64,000 nt of DNA, taken from Oscillatoriales cyanobacterium CG2_30_40_61. Lineage in GTDB: Bacteria; Cyanobacteriota; Cyanobacteriia; Cyanobacteriales; Microcoleaceae. The stretch's first letter is position 1; each line of letters opens with the position of its first letter. The stretch lies in assembly GCA_001873365.1 (NCBI GenBank), contig MNYZ01000012.1, positions 1-64,000 on the forward strand, read 5' to 3'. The notes beneath the pieces were generated by a model. The model made no database searches. It was not told where the DNA came from and saw only the letters and a program-made list of their open reading frames with translations. Both the position numbers and the translations under genes were made by a program. Positions 8,087 to 17,300 of the stretch are shown in pieces.

Positions 8087-8851
8087 ATGTCACAGACCGT
8101 ACCCTTAACCCCCTTAACCCCGATTCGGATTGTGTTAGTGGAACCCGCCGGGCCTTTAAATGTGGGTTCTGTTGCCCGGGTGATGAAAAATATGGGGCTT
8201 GGGCAGTTAGTATTAGTTAATCCTAAGTGCGATCCCCTGGGGGATGAAGCCAAAAGAATGGCGGTTCATGCTGGGGATATTTTAGAAGGGGCGATCACGG
8301 TTTCCTCCTTACCAGAGGCTTTAGTGGGATGTCAACGGGCGATCGCTACCACTGCTAGATCTCGATCGGATGCTTTACCTACGGATTTAGAAGATCCCAG
8401 AACGGTTTTACCCTGGTTATTAGATTGTCCCTCGGCTTTGATTTTTGGGCCAGAAGATCGGGGTTTAAATAATGATGAATTGAGTTATGCTCAAAGGTTT
8501 CTGCGAATTCGGTCTAGTTCTGTTTATCCTTCTTTAAATTTAGCCCAATCCGTGGGGGTGTGTTGTTATGAATTACGATATTGTGTGTTACAACCTCAAG
8601 AGAGGACAAACAATTCTATAGAAACTTCCCCGGTTTCTACGGTTCCCTTGGAGGTGTTGGAGGGTTATTATCAACAGTTGGAAGCGATGTTACTGAAGAT
8701 TGGATATGTCTATCCCCATACCGCCAATAGTCGGATGAAAAAATTTCGGCGTTTGTATAATCGAGCTAATTTAACCTCGGAAGAAGTGGCTATGTTGCGT
8801 GGGATTCTCAGTCAAGTAGAATGGGCATTATCAGTAATCAGTCATCGGTAG
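8087..8851 (+). CDS. trmJ: TrmJ-type tRNA/rRNA 2'-O-methyltransferase (SPOUT)
   Basis: The product (254 residues) is a SpoU/TrmH-superfamily methyltransferase that uses AdoMet to methylate a ribose in RNA. The N-terminal SPOUT motif is LVEPAGPLNVGSVARVMKNM, motif 2 is LIFGPEDRGLNNDEL and motif 3 is SLNLAQSVGVCCYEL; a helical C-terminal extension of the TrmJ kind follows (YPHTANSRMKKFRRLYNRA). The last residues, LSVISHR, come from an STRR-like stretch (tatcagtaatcagtcatc), and the stop codon lies in the palindrome at 8848-8875. Specific assignment to TrmJ rather than another SpoU enzyme is likely but not certain. Confidence 0.85.
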   Translation: MSQTVPLTPLTPIRIVLVEPAGPLNVGSVARVMKNMGLGQLVLVNPKCDPLGDEAKRMAVHAGDILEGAITVSSLPEALVGCQRAIATTARSRSDALPTDLEDPRTVLPWLLDCPSALIFGPEDRGLNNDELSYAQRFLRIRSSSVYPSLNLAQSVGVCCYELRYCVLQPQERTNNSIETSPVSTVPLEVLEGYYQQLEAMLLKIGYVYPHTANSRMKKFRRLYNRANLTSEEVAMLRGILSQVEWALSVISHR

Positions 8852-8875
8852 AGACGTGCTATGGCACGTTTCTAC
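8848..8875. repeat. Palindromic repeat 'gtagagacgtgc'
   Basis: gtagagacgtgc and gcacgtttctac form a 12-bp stem (one G-T pair) with a four-base loop. The trmJ stop codon is inside the left arm. A close relative occurs at 56005-56030 after another gene, so this is a dispersed palindromic element that may also serve as a terminator. Confidence 0.75.
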
Positions 8876-8907
8876 TGAAAAGTAAAATTCTAGTCAGGTG
8901 TTTAGGT

Positions 8908-10404
8908 GTGGCTCAACGATCTCCTCGTCAGTCGTTATTCTCAATCTTTTCCTTTAACAAGTCTGGCTCTAAGTCCTCTGAGCCAAAATCTCGCAATGGG
9001 AAAACGTCTCAACCGCAACCGAGACGTCGATCTCGTCGTTCTCCGACTGATCCGGTAAAAACGGCTCCTCGTCGCTCGCCATCCCCAGAACTACGACAGA
9101 ATAATGATTTGGGTCGTTCGGAGTCTTTTGATCCTTTGCTGTCTCAACTGCGACAAAAACCAGTTGCGCCTAAATCTCGTAAGCCCCGACCGACCCCAGG
9201 TAAACGCCCGCCCAATGGGGCTAATGGTGCTTCTGTTTTGCCCTTTCGTAAGCCGGCTGATCCGGCTCCCCGTCGCAGACCGGAGGGGGTTATGGTTCCG
9301 GCTCCTACTCCTGCTCTTACCCCTAGGAATAAATCAGTAAAACGGGTGAGAAAAAAACGTCGGGTATCTCCGATGGTTTATGCCACCCGATTACTAATTT
9401 TAGGGATAGGAATTGGTGTGATTTCGGGAACAATTCTTTCGGCTTTAAATGCCTTGGGTCGTTCTAGTATTGCTGCTGATCAAACCGTAAATTTAAGCCT
9501 GGAACAACAACAAAATTCTACTTCTTCTAATGCTTTAGTTTCATCCCTAAAATTAACTCAAGAAGCCTCGGATTTAAAAACAGCAATTCTGGGTTTAGCA
9601 AAGGATTCACCTAAGTTAAAACCCGGGGTATTTTTAGTGGATTTAGATACGGGAAACTATGTAGATGTTCAAGGGCAAGAAGCAGTTCCGGCTGCTAGTA
9701 CCATTAAAGTTCCGATTTTAGTCTCATTCTTCCAAGCAGTAGATGAAGGTAGGGTGCGTTTAGATGAAGTCCTAACTATGGAAGAAAAACACATTGCTAA
9801 GGGTTCTGGAGAACTACAAGATAAACCAGTTGGGAGTAAATTTACAGCCTTAGAAACGGCTAATTTAATGATTACAAATAGTGATAATACTGCCACTAAT
9901 ATGTTAATTGATCGGTTGGGTGGGATTGAATCCTTGAATCAACAGTTTGCTTCCTGGCAATTAAAACAAACTCAAATGCACAATCTTCTTCCTGATTTGG
10001 AAGGAACAAATAAAACCAGTGCCAAGGATTTAGTGAATTTGATGGCGGACATTAATCAAGGCAAGTTAGTTTCTTTGAAATCCCGCGATTTTATGTTAAG
10101 AATTATGCAGGAAACTCGCAATCGTTCTTTGTTACCTAGTGGTTTAGGAGAGGGGGCATTTATTGCTCATAAAACGGGAAATATTGACTCGGTTTGTGGG
10201 GATATTGGTTTAATTGATATGCCTAATGGTAAACGCTATTTAGTTGGGGTTTTAGTACAACGAGAAGCGGATGATCCCCAAGCTAATGAACTAATTCGTC
10301 AAATTTCTTCTACTATTTATCAATATTTTGATACTGCTACCGACCCTGAACCCAATCCCGATTCGCAAACTATTCCCGCTCCGGTTCAAGACGATAAACC
10401 CTAA
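8908..10404 (+). CDS. Membrane-anchored beta-lactamase-like serine hydrolase
   Basis: The product (498 residues from the GTG at 8908) has a long Arg/Pro/Ser-rich cytoplasmic N-terminus (about 1-155), one membrane segment (about 160-185, LLILGIGIGVISGTIL) and an extracytoplasmic class A beta-lactamase-type domain. All three serine-enzyme motifs are present: SxxK (Ser264-Thr-Ile-Lys267), SDN (325-327) and KTG near 421-423. The family includes beta-lactamases and penicillin-binding-like hydrolases, so it probably acts on peptidoglycan or a beta-lactam in the periplasm; which one cannot be decided. An in-frame ATG at 8821 overlaps trmJ and passes through the palindrome, so the GTG is preferred. 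Confidence 0.8.
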   Translation: MAQRSPRQSLFSIFSFNKSGSKSSEPKSRNGKTSQPQPRRRSRRSPTDPVKTAPRRSPSPELRQNNDLGRSESFDPLLSQLRQKPVAPKSRKPRPTPGKRPPNGANGASVLPFRKPADPAPRRRPEGVMVPAPTPALTPRNKSVKRVRKKRRVSPMVYATRLLILGIGIGVISGTILSALNALGRSSIAADQTVNLSLEQQQNSTSSNALVSSLKLTQEASDLKTAILGLAKDSPKLKPGVFLVDLDTGNYVDVQGQEAVPAASTIKVPILVSFFQAVDEGRVRLDEVLTMEEKHIAKGSGELQDKPVGSKFTALETANLMITNSDNTATNMLIDRLGGIESLNQQFASWQLKQTQMHNLLPDLEGTNKTSAKDLVNLMADINQGKLVSLKSRDFMLRIMQETRNRSLLPSGLGEGAFIAHKTGNIDSVCGDIGLIDMPNGKRYLVGVLVQREADDPQANELIRQISSTIYQYFDTATDPEPNPDSQTIPAPVQDDKP

Positions 10405-10409
10405 TTAAT

Positions 10410-10440
10410 TGTAGGGTGTGTCAGCGCCAGCCCACGAACC
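10410..10440. repeat. Dispersed 'gtagggtgtgtcagcgc' element
   Basis: A short stretch after the serine hydrolase reads gtagggtgtgtcagcgccag, a sequence of the intergenic repeat type that I recall from Planktothrix-like genomes. Only one copy is seen here, so this rests on memory of the repeat type. Confidence 0.3.
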
Positions 10441-10500
10441 ATATAATTGTTTAAAGATAATTTTAATAAAAATATTATCTAAAAAAGAGATAAATTCAAA

Positions 10501-10698
10501 CTAAACCCAGGTAATATCTCCTCTCCAGATAATTCTGTAGGAATATTCCTCTTTTAATTCTCGGTTATTTTGACAGAGTTGATAGAAATGTTCATCGCTA
10601 AGTTGAACCCGATCTAGGTTTAATATCACAGGACTAATAACCATACTGTTAGTCTCACCAATGCGATCGCTATTAATTATTATATCATCTAATTCCAA
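10501..10698 (-). pseudogene. Truncated Uma2 (DUF820) family fragment
   Basis: The 65-residue ORF contains VQLSDEHFYQLCQNNRELK, which matches the N-terminal signature of cyanobacterial Uma2-family proteins (PD-(D/E)XK-like nuclease fold). After this the sequence loses the family pattern and stops. Full Uma2 proteins are about 190-250 residues, so only the first quarter remains. The annotated start is a TTG; an ATG at 10644 gives 47 residues. It lies at the downstream edge of the BREX-like operon and is probably a relic, though a short expressed protein cannot be excluded. Confidence 0.5.
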
Positions 10699-10734
10699 GC
10701 CGGGTGAGAAAACTTAATCAAGATATATTAAGCA

Positions 10735-12189
10735 TTATTGAACATCCACATAAATATCTTTTTCGTATTGCTTAAATTCGTCATCAATATTATATAGTAA
10801 ATTGCGAATTTGTTGGCGAAGTTCTCGGGCGGGTTCTAAACAATCCCGTTGATAATCCTGTAAGGTTAATTCTAAATGAGGATAAAGTAATTTTAAAAAT
10901 CCTGATGCTGTTTTGAGAATTGCTTGTTGATCTCGGATCATGATATTATCACCAAATTGAGTATGTTGTTGAGCATATTGGTTAAAGCGATTATCTTTTC
11001 TTAAAGATAATAATACTTCTCCAAAAAAATCCATTTTTAACCCGATTTGATTAGCGATCATATCGCTTTGAAATTTAGGAATTTCCCACCCGGGTAAAAT
11101 CCCAGCAAAACGATCTAAAAGTGCTGTTTCTGAGAAGAATTTGGGCAAATTTTCTATTAAATTATATTCATTTTTAGGACGGAGATATTCATTTAATTCA
11201 ATATTTCCTAATAATACTAAAGAACAATCACTAGCAATATCAGCAAATCCCGAACGATTATAACGTCCATTAGCCAGGTAGGTTTTTAAAGGCCCAATTA
11301 TCTGATCAGGATTATCAAAACTTAAACTTTGAACTTCATCTAAAACCACGACATCATAACGCCCTAATAAGCCTACTTCTTTGGTTCTTCCATTAATAAA
11401 TAATTGAGAAGGGGTGACTTTTCCTCCACTAATCACAGAAACTTTATTATTAATATTTTCATAAACAAAACTTTTTCCCGTTCCTTTTGGTGCTAGTTCA
11501 ATTAAATGATAATTAGATTCTACTAAAGGTAATAAACGAGTTAAAATCCAGGTTTTTGCTCGATGATCATAGCTGGGATGTTCGGGGTTAAAACCCATGG
11601 AACAAAACATTAAATCTCGCCATTGTTCTGTGGTAAAGTTTGAGCGACATTCAGCATAAGTAGTAAGGTTAACTTCAGAACATTGGAAGGGGTCAAAATC
11701 AATCACAGATACTTTAAATTTATCATCCGTAGTATTTTTATATCTTAAAGTAATTTTACCCCATACTCCCTGTCTCAATAACATTTGATAACGTTCTACG
11801 ATATCAGTAGAAATTTCACAATCGGATAAATTTAAAACGGGAATATTAGCTAAAGGTTCAGGAATTTGTTTAGCGTTTGGTTCCAATTTTATTCTCACTT
11901 GAAGTAAAGCAATTAATTTATGTATTTCTCCTTGGGTTAGTTTGAATTTAATTACTTCTTGATCATCCTTTCGGGGAAAAGCCTTTTTGACAAAAGTATT
12001 AATTTTTTCTAGTTCTGAATCATTTAAAGTACCAGTTCCAGGGACAATTTTATCCAATAACCATTCAGCGACAAAACTAGGAATACCTAAAGTAGTTAAT
12101 TTACTGGCGGGTAAACGTTTTTTATCTATACTTAAGGTAGTAAAAACTTGAGTTACTAACTCATTGTTATAGTTATTATAAAAAGTCAT
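10735..12189 (-). CDS. brxL: BrxL-like AAA+ ATPase (short form, no Lon domain visible)
   Basis: The 484-residue product has a P-loop LIELAPKGTGKSFVYE (Walker A, about 233-240), a Walker B DVVVLDEVQ (about 279-287), SGGKVTPSQLFIN between them and a sensor-type LLGNIELNEYL. This is the pattern of the BREX Lon-like ATPase BrxL. Long BrxL proteins are nearer 680 residues and carry a C-terminal Lon-protease-like domain; this one ends soon after the ATPase core, so it fits the shorter BrxL family. It is the last gene of the operon and overlaps pglZ by 14 bases. BrxL is thought to act as a DNA-associated AAA+ motor in phage restriction; that role is inferred here from the family. Confidence 0.8.
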   Translation of the reverse strand: MTFYNNYNNELVTQVFTTLSIDKKRLPASKLTTLGIPSFVAEWLLDKIVPGTGTLNDSELEKINTFVKKAFPRKDDQEVIKFKLTQGEIHKLIALLQVRIKLEPNAKQIPEPLANIPVLNLSDCEISTDIVERYQMLLRQGVWGKITLRYKNTTDDKFKVSVIDFDPFQCSEVNLTTYAECRSNFTTEQWRDLMFCSMGFNPEHPSYDHRAKTWILTRLLPLVESNYHLIELAPKGTGKSFVYENINNKVSVISGGKVTPSQLFINGRTKEVGLLGRYDVVVLDEVQSLSFDNPDQIIGPLKTYLANGRYNRSGFADIASDCSLVLLGNIELNEYLRPKNEYNLIENLPKFFSETALLDRFAGILPGWEIPKFQSDMIANQIGLKMDFFGEVLLSLRKDNRFNQYAQQHTQFGDNIMIRDQQAILKTASGFLKLLYPHLELTLQDYQRDCLEPARELRQQIRNLLYNIDDEFKQYEKDIYVDVQ

Positions 12190-14395
12190 CTAAACCTCCT
12201 TGAATACCGCTACTAAAAATTTGTTTAATAGTCATTAATGAATCCGAATCAAGATTTGATTCACCGGAATCACTATTAGCAAAAACAAAAGTTAATTTAC
12301 CTGATAATTGAATCGTTATTTCATTTTTATCGAGTGCTAACTCTGGATATTCACGAATAGATATTTTATGGGTAACTTGATCATTGGGTTTAATGGTGAT
12401 ATCTAACATTTTTCCTGTTTTGAAATCATTTAATTGATCGATAGATAAACAAAGATTAGTTAAGGATACTGGATTATAATTATTAATCGTAATCGTTAAT
12501 TCTCCTGGTTGTTTTGCTTTCCCCTCTCCGCGACAATTTACTATCACTGGATAACGTTGTAAGGATTGGCTTAAAACTGAAAATCCAACAACAACTTCTT
12601 CGGGAAATAAGCCACCATGAGAACCAATAATTTCCTTGTCTTTTGTAGAATTAAATGCACTAATACAGTCGGAATTTCTGACAATACTAATATCGTGAGG
12701 AAGCCCAAAACGTCTAGGGTCAAGAACAACAAAACGAGAATCATTAGTTTTCCCAATCGCCATTCTACCTTTTGATTCTAATTCTTCTGGACAATCAGAT
12801 AATTTTTGAACCTCTCCCATAATTTGACCATGATCACTAGAGATAACAACTTTTACCTTTTCAAAATTAGAACAGTTATCTAAAAAATGTTGAATATTTT
12901 TAGCAATTCCTTGTAAACGACTGATTCTTTCTACTTGATATAAAGTTTTCCAATCTTTTTCTTGATGATAAAGTTCATCTAATTGATCTGTATCCCAACA
13001 ATAAATCCGATATTTATTCTCTTTTAAATCTTGGATTAATTCATATTTATTCTGATCGGTATAACGTTTTCCTGATTTTACCATAGAAAAACCTGATTTT
13101 GCGTTAGGTTTCCAAGATGGATGTTGTGGTAAAAGTTGAGAATAAAGACTCCATTTTGCATATTCAGTTTTGGTAGGAAGGATACTAAAGTAAGGGGTAA
13201 TATCTGTTTCCAGTGATATGTGATTATTTTGGGTCAAAATTGCAATTAATTCTTGATGATCTAACCATCCCAAACCATCAACAACTACCCAAATCACAAT
13301 ATTTTCCTGGGCTAATTTTTGCAGTTGATAAGTCCCATTATAATTTAAAAATGACTGATCAACATTATCTATTTTTAATTCTGGGTAATTTTTGATTATC
13401 CAGTTAACAAAATTATCTGCTAATTGCTGACTAATTTGTTTGTCTTTGGGAGTATAATTAATTGTTGTTTCCCAAAGTCTAAATGGTAAATAAGATTCTG
13501 TTACCCATTCTAAAGCATCTTGAGGACTCCCATCAATAGATAGGGGTAAAGGTTGAATAGGAGGTAATTTTTGCTGTAGTTGGGATGTTTTTTGACCCCC
13601 TAAATAAAAACTAATTTTATTAATTCTTTCGGGAGTTATCCAGGTGGGTTGATCCAATAAACTATTATAGGCGATGGAAGCTATTATATGATTACCAGTT
13701 TGTTTATGTAATATTAACTCATCTAAAATCCTAGCTTCTGTTTGATAAATTTTTTGTCGCCAAAAATCACTAAATTCTTGATAACAAACATCAGGAATAT
13801 TTAAAGGGTATTGACCCAATATATTAATAATCTCAAAATCCGAACCTAAACCTAACCAATTTATTAAAACTTGATGCTTATTTTTGCTTTGATAATAACT
13901 GATTAAATTATCATTTTCATGGTTATGACTAATTTTATATTTCCAAACATTTTCAAGTATTTGATAGTCTTCGAGAACTTCAATACCTAACCATTCTGCT
14001 AAATGTTTTACCGATAGATTATCAGTTAACCAAAAATTTTCCTCCGTATTGGTTAGATCAGCTAAGAAAGATTCAATGGGATGATTGGAAGCATAACTAT
14101 CAAGCTGATTAATCATGTTTAAAATATGTTGATTATCCCAATTATTAGGGATAGGGAAAGGTGCAAAAATAGCTTCTACTTTTGGGCGAGGGTGTTGTTT
14201 TATCTCAATAATTAAATCGGATTTATTCCATACTCTTAACCATTCTTTTGTCCAATCACAGAGTCTTTTTCCTTTAATCCAATAAGCGGAAGATTCAAGA
14301 GTAAAATATTGCAACCATTCGACTTCGTTAGTAATAACAATATAGTCAGTAATTGGTTGATATAATCCCGTAGGATCTAAGATAATTTTACTCAT
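12176..14395 (-). CDS. pglZ: PglZ-domain protein (BREX core)
   Basis: The 739-residue product has the alkaline-phosphatase-fold PglZ domain: WVVVDGLGW at about 369-377 supplies the first metal-binding Asp, and KVVISSDHGQIMGE near 525 supplies the SDHG metal-binding motif. The N-terminal half resembles BREX PglZ in length and helical character, and a beta-rich C-terminal domain follows. PglZ is the hallmark of BREX and related phage-defence loci; its biochemical activity is not fully settled. It overlaps the upstream ATPase gene by 8 bases and brxL by 14, so translation is probably coupled. Confidence 0.88.
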   Translation of the reverse strand: MSKIILDPTGLYQPITDYIVITNEVEWLQYFTLESSAYWIKGKRLCDWTKEWLRVWNKSDLIIEIKQHPRPKVEAIFAPFPIPNNWDNQHILNMINQLDSYASNHPIESFLADLTNTEENFWLTDNLSVKHLAEWLGIEVLEDYQILENVWKYKISHNHENDNLISYYQSKNKHQVLINWLGLGSDFEIINILGQYPLNIPDVCYQEFSDFWRQKIYQTEARILDELILHKQTGNHIIASIAYNSLLDQPTWITPERINKISFYLGGQKTSQLQQKLPPIQPLPLSIDGSPQDALEWVTESYLPFRLWETTINYTPKDKQISQQLADNFVNWIIKNYPELKIDNVDQSFLNYNGTYQLQKLAQENIVIWVVVDGLGWLDHQELIAILTQNNHISLETDITPYFSILPTKTEYAKWSLYSQLLPQHPSWKPNAKSGFSMVKSGKRYTDQNKYELIQDLKENKYRIYCWDTDQLDELYHQEKDWKTLYQVERISRLQGIAKNIQHFLDNCSNFEKVKVVISSDHGQIMGEVQKLSDCPEELESKGRMAIGKTNDSRFVVLDPRRFGLPHDISIVRNSDCISAFNSTKDKEIIGSHGGLFPEEVVVGFSVLSQSLQRYPVIVNCRGEGKAKQPGELTITINNYNPVSLTNLCLSIDQLNDFKTGKMLDITIKPNDQVTHKISIREYPELALDKNEITIQLSGKLTFVFANSDSGESNLDSDSLMTIKQIFSSGIQGGLDDFL

Positions 14396-17300
14396 TAATT
14401 TTTTCCCCTTTAGATAAATATTCTCCTAATTGAGCATATAAAATTTGTTGTCTTTCAGGAAGAAGTTGTGTAAATAAAGCAATAATTTGTTCCTCTTTAC
14501 TTTTATTTTGTCGATCTATAGATTGAGTTTTAATCACTTCTAATAACTGTTGATAATCTTGGTAATTATCAGAATCTTTAAAAATTAAGTCTAATTTCGC
14601 TAAATCAGTTTGAAGCTGACTTAAATGTTGATCTGTATCTACTTTAGAAATTTGCTCTTTTAAGTGTTCAAATTGTTGTTGAAAATCAAAAACTTGATTG
14701 TTAAGAGCATTAATCAATTGTTCTATTTCCGTATTAAATCTTTCAGGATAGTTAAGCTGAGAGCGTAAGTTATTTATTTGTTTAATTCCTTGTTGACATA
14801 AGATCATAGTATTTAGGAATTTAGGATTATTTTGGCGTAACTGTTGCATAATATCAGTATCTTGTTGTTGTTTTATTTTGTCAAATTCTTCTAAATTTTC
14901 AATTTCTAAAATAATTGGCTCTAATTCATCTAATATTTTTTTAACTTTTTGAGCAGATTCAATTTGAGTAAAACGATTTTTTTGCTGACTAACTTCTTGA
15001 GACAGTTTAAGAGCTTGATTTTTAGTTATACCTGTTAATCTTTCCGACCAAATTTTAAGAGTTGTTTCTAAATCAGTTTGTTTATTTTCAATATCTTGAA
15101 TGATTGTTTGATACTGAGATTCTTGTTTAACAACTTCAAGATTATTAGTTAAGCTTTCAATTTCACTCAAGGCTTTAATATAATCCTCTTGACTCCCATT
15201 GATACTCAGAGAATCATAACGAAGTTTTATTTTTTCCAAACAGTCTTTGATTTCAGTTTGATGTTTAATTTCATCTAGTTTTCTTTTAGCAACAACATTC
15301 AGAGAATAATTTAAGGTTTTAATTAAATGTTCAGGTAACGAAACTTGAGTGATTTTTTCAATTGCTGTTTCAAGTTCTCCTTGATAGCGTCCATATTCTT
15401 GTTGTGTTTTTAGAGATTCTGATTTTTCACTTAATTGTATAACCATTTCTTCAATTTTATCTTGAACTTTTTGTAAAGCATCAGCTTGACGTTGTTTTTG
15501 TTGAGAAGTACGATTAACAACAATACTATCTGTATCTGATTTAGAGGGTGACGCGAGATTAATATTGTGGGGTTGTTGTTGAAGACTAGGATAAAGTTTT
15601 AGTAAGGTTTCAAGGTTGACATCATCGGGTAAGTTTTCGGTTTCTTCTACGGGTTGAAACCAATCATTAATTTTTTTGATTTCAGCTAAAATTTGTTTTC
15701 TTTTCGGTGTAATTTCCTGTACTTTTGCTTGATCAGGATCAGCAGAATTGATAAATTGATCAATCTCTTTAATCAGTTTTTCTGCTTGATGATAATCAAT
15801 TGTTACTGGTATTTCAGGACAAGCAACAGTCTGACTCCGAATTAATCGAGGTGTATTTCCAGGGGCTAAAATCCATTTATTAACAAAATCTTTGGGTTTA
15901 TCAAATACATTAGTTGTCGCCCAATCTTTTATTGATTTTTCTTGAATTGATACCTGCTCTTTACTGTTTTTAGGAATCCCAAAACTTCCGTATAAAATAA
16001 CTTCACCACGATGATAAGCTATCCATCCCGCAAATAGCATCGTAAATGTATATTCATTATAGCCAAAGGGAGGTTTAGATAACTCTTGCCAAATTTTATT
16101 AATATTAATAGATGTGCGTTTTGTGTCTCCTAAAGCCGTTAATTTAGCTATTCTATCCCATGCTTCTCTAACATTTTTATTGGTAGGAATTTGGACTGAA
16201 TATTTTTGAGAAGTAGTTGTAAATAATCCCCAACTATTCACAAATACTTGGTTAACTAAAGTATTATAGGATTGATTGGGAAATTTAGTAGGATTAAGCT
16301 CGTTTTCTAGTAATCGTTTAGCTGTATAACTAATTATAGTATTTCCAGTAGAACTGTTTAGAGCCATTTTATCATTTTTTGCCAGGGGAGGGACAAAAGG
16401 ATAAAGTTGTTTTAAAAGATGACTAACTATACCCTCTGGATTTTGTTTTTGAACATTAGTAAGTTGATCTAATTCAAGACAATAATAGGTCGAAGAACCA
16501 ATTATTGCTTTAACTTCCCTTTTAATTGTTTCTTGAAGTCGTTTTTTATATTGTTCATAAGCTATTCCTAATTCTTGTTTTTCACTTCTTCTTTTTCTGG
16601 TAATGATATCTATTTTTAACAGGTCTTTACAAATATTTCTAATCGGTTTATCGGGAATAGCAACAGCAATCTGTTTTTTATGTTTTGATTGGGAAAGCAA
16701 ATCATTAATTTGATGGCGAAGGTTTTGTAATTCTTCAAGAGTTTCTGCTAAAACGTAAGCAAAAATTCCTTTTCCTTCTAAGTTTTCTACCGCTTGATGA
16801 CTATTTAATAATCGTTTAAAATCAGGAATGTTATAGAATTTATATTCAAAAAACCATTCATCATTCAGTAATTGATTTTTGTTAATAAAATCTGTTCCTT
16901 CAATCTTTTGAAATTGAAAATAAGTTTTAACTTCTTCTTGACAATGCTTAATCGCTAAATTTACCGAGATCTCATTAAGTTTTTTACTAACTTCTTCTTC
17001 TATTTCTTGAGTAATTTCTAGTAAATTGCTACCGGAATAAAAACGATAAGTATTATCTCCAGTATTAGAATAAATGACTTGTTTTTTCTGAGATAATATA
17101 TCTAATGTTTCTTTAGTTTCTTTTTCCGATAAACCTGTTAATTCACTAAGAATGACATCATGTTTTTCTGATTCGGATTTATTCAGTTTATTTTGACTCA
17201 CATAAAATAAGAAAAGTCCTTTTAAAACCGCATTTTCAGCTTCTGTAGTTGAGGAGGAAATAGTATCATAGGCTTTTTGATATTCTGAATAATAGCGAGA

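Noticed and set aside
8821-8907. Longer N-terminus for the serine hydrolase from the ATG at 8821
   Set aside because: It would overlap trmJ and translate the palindrome; the GTG at 8908 is more plausible.
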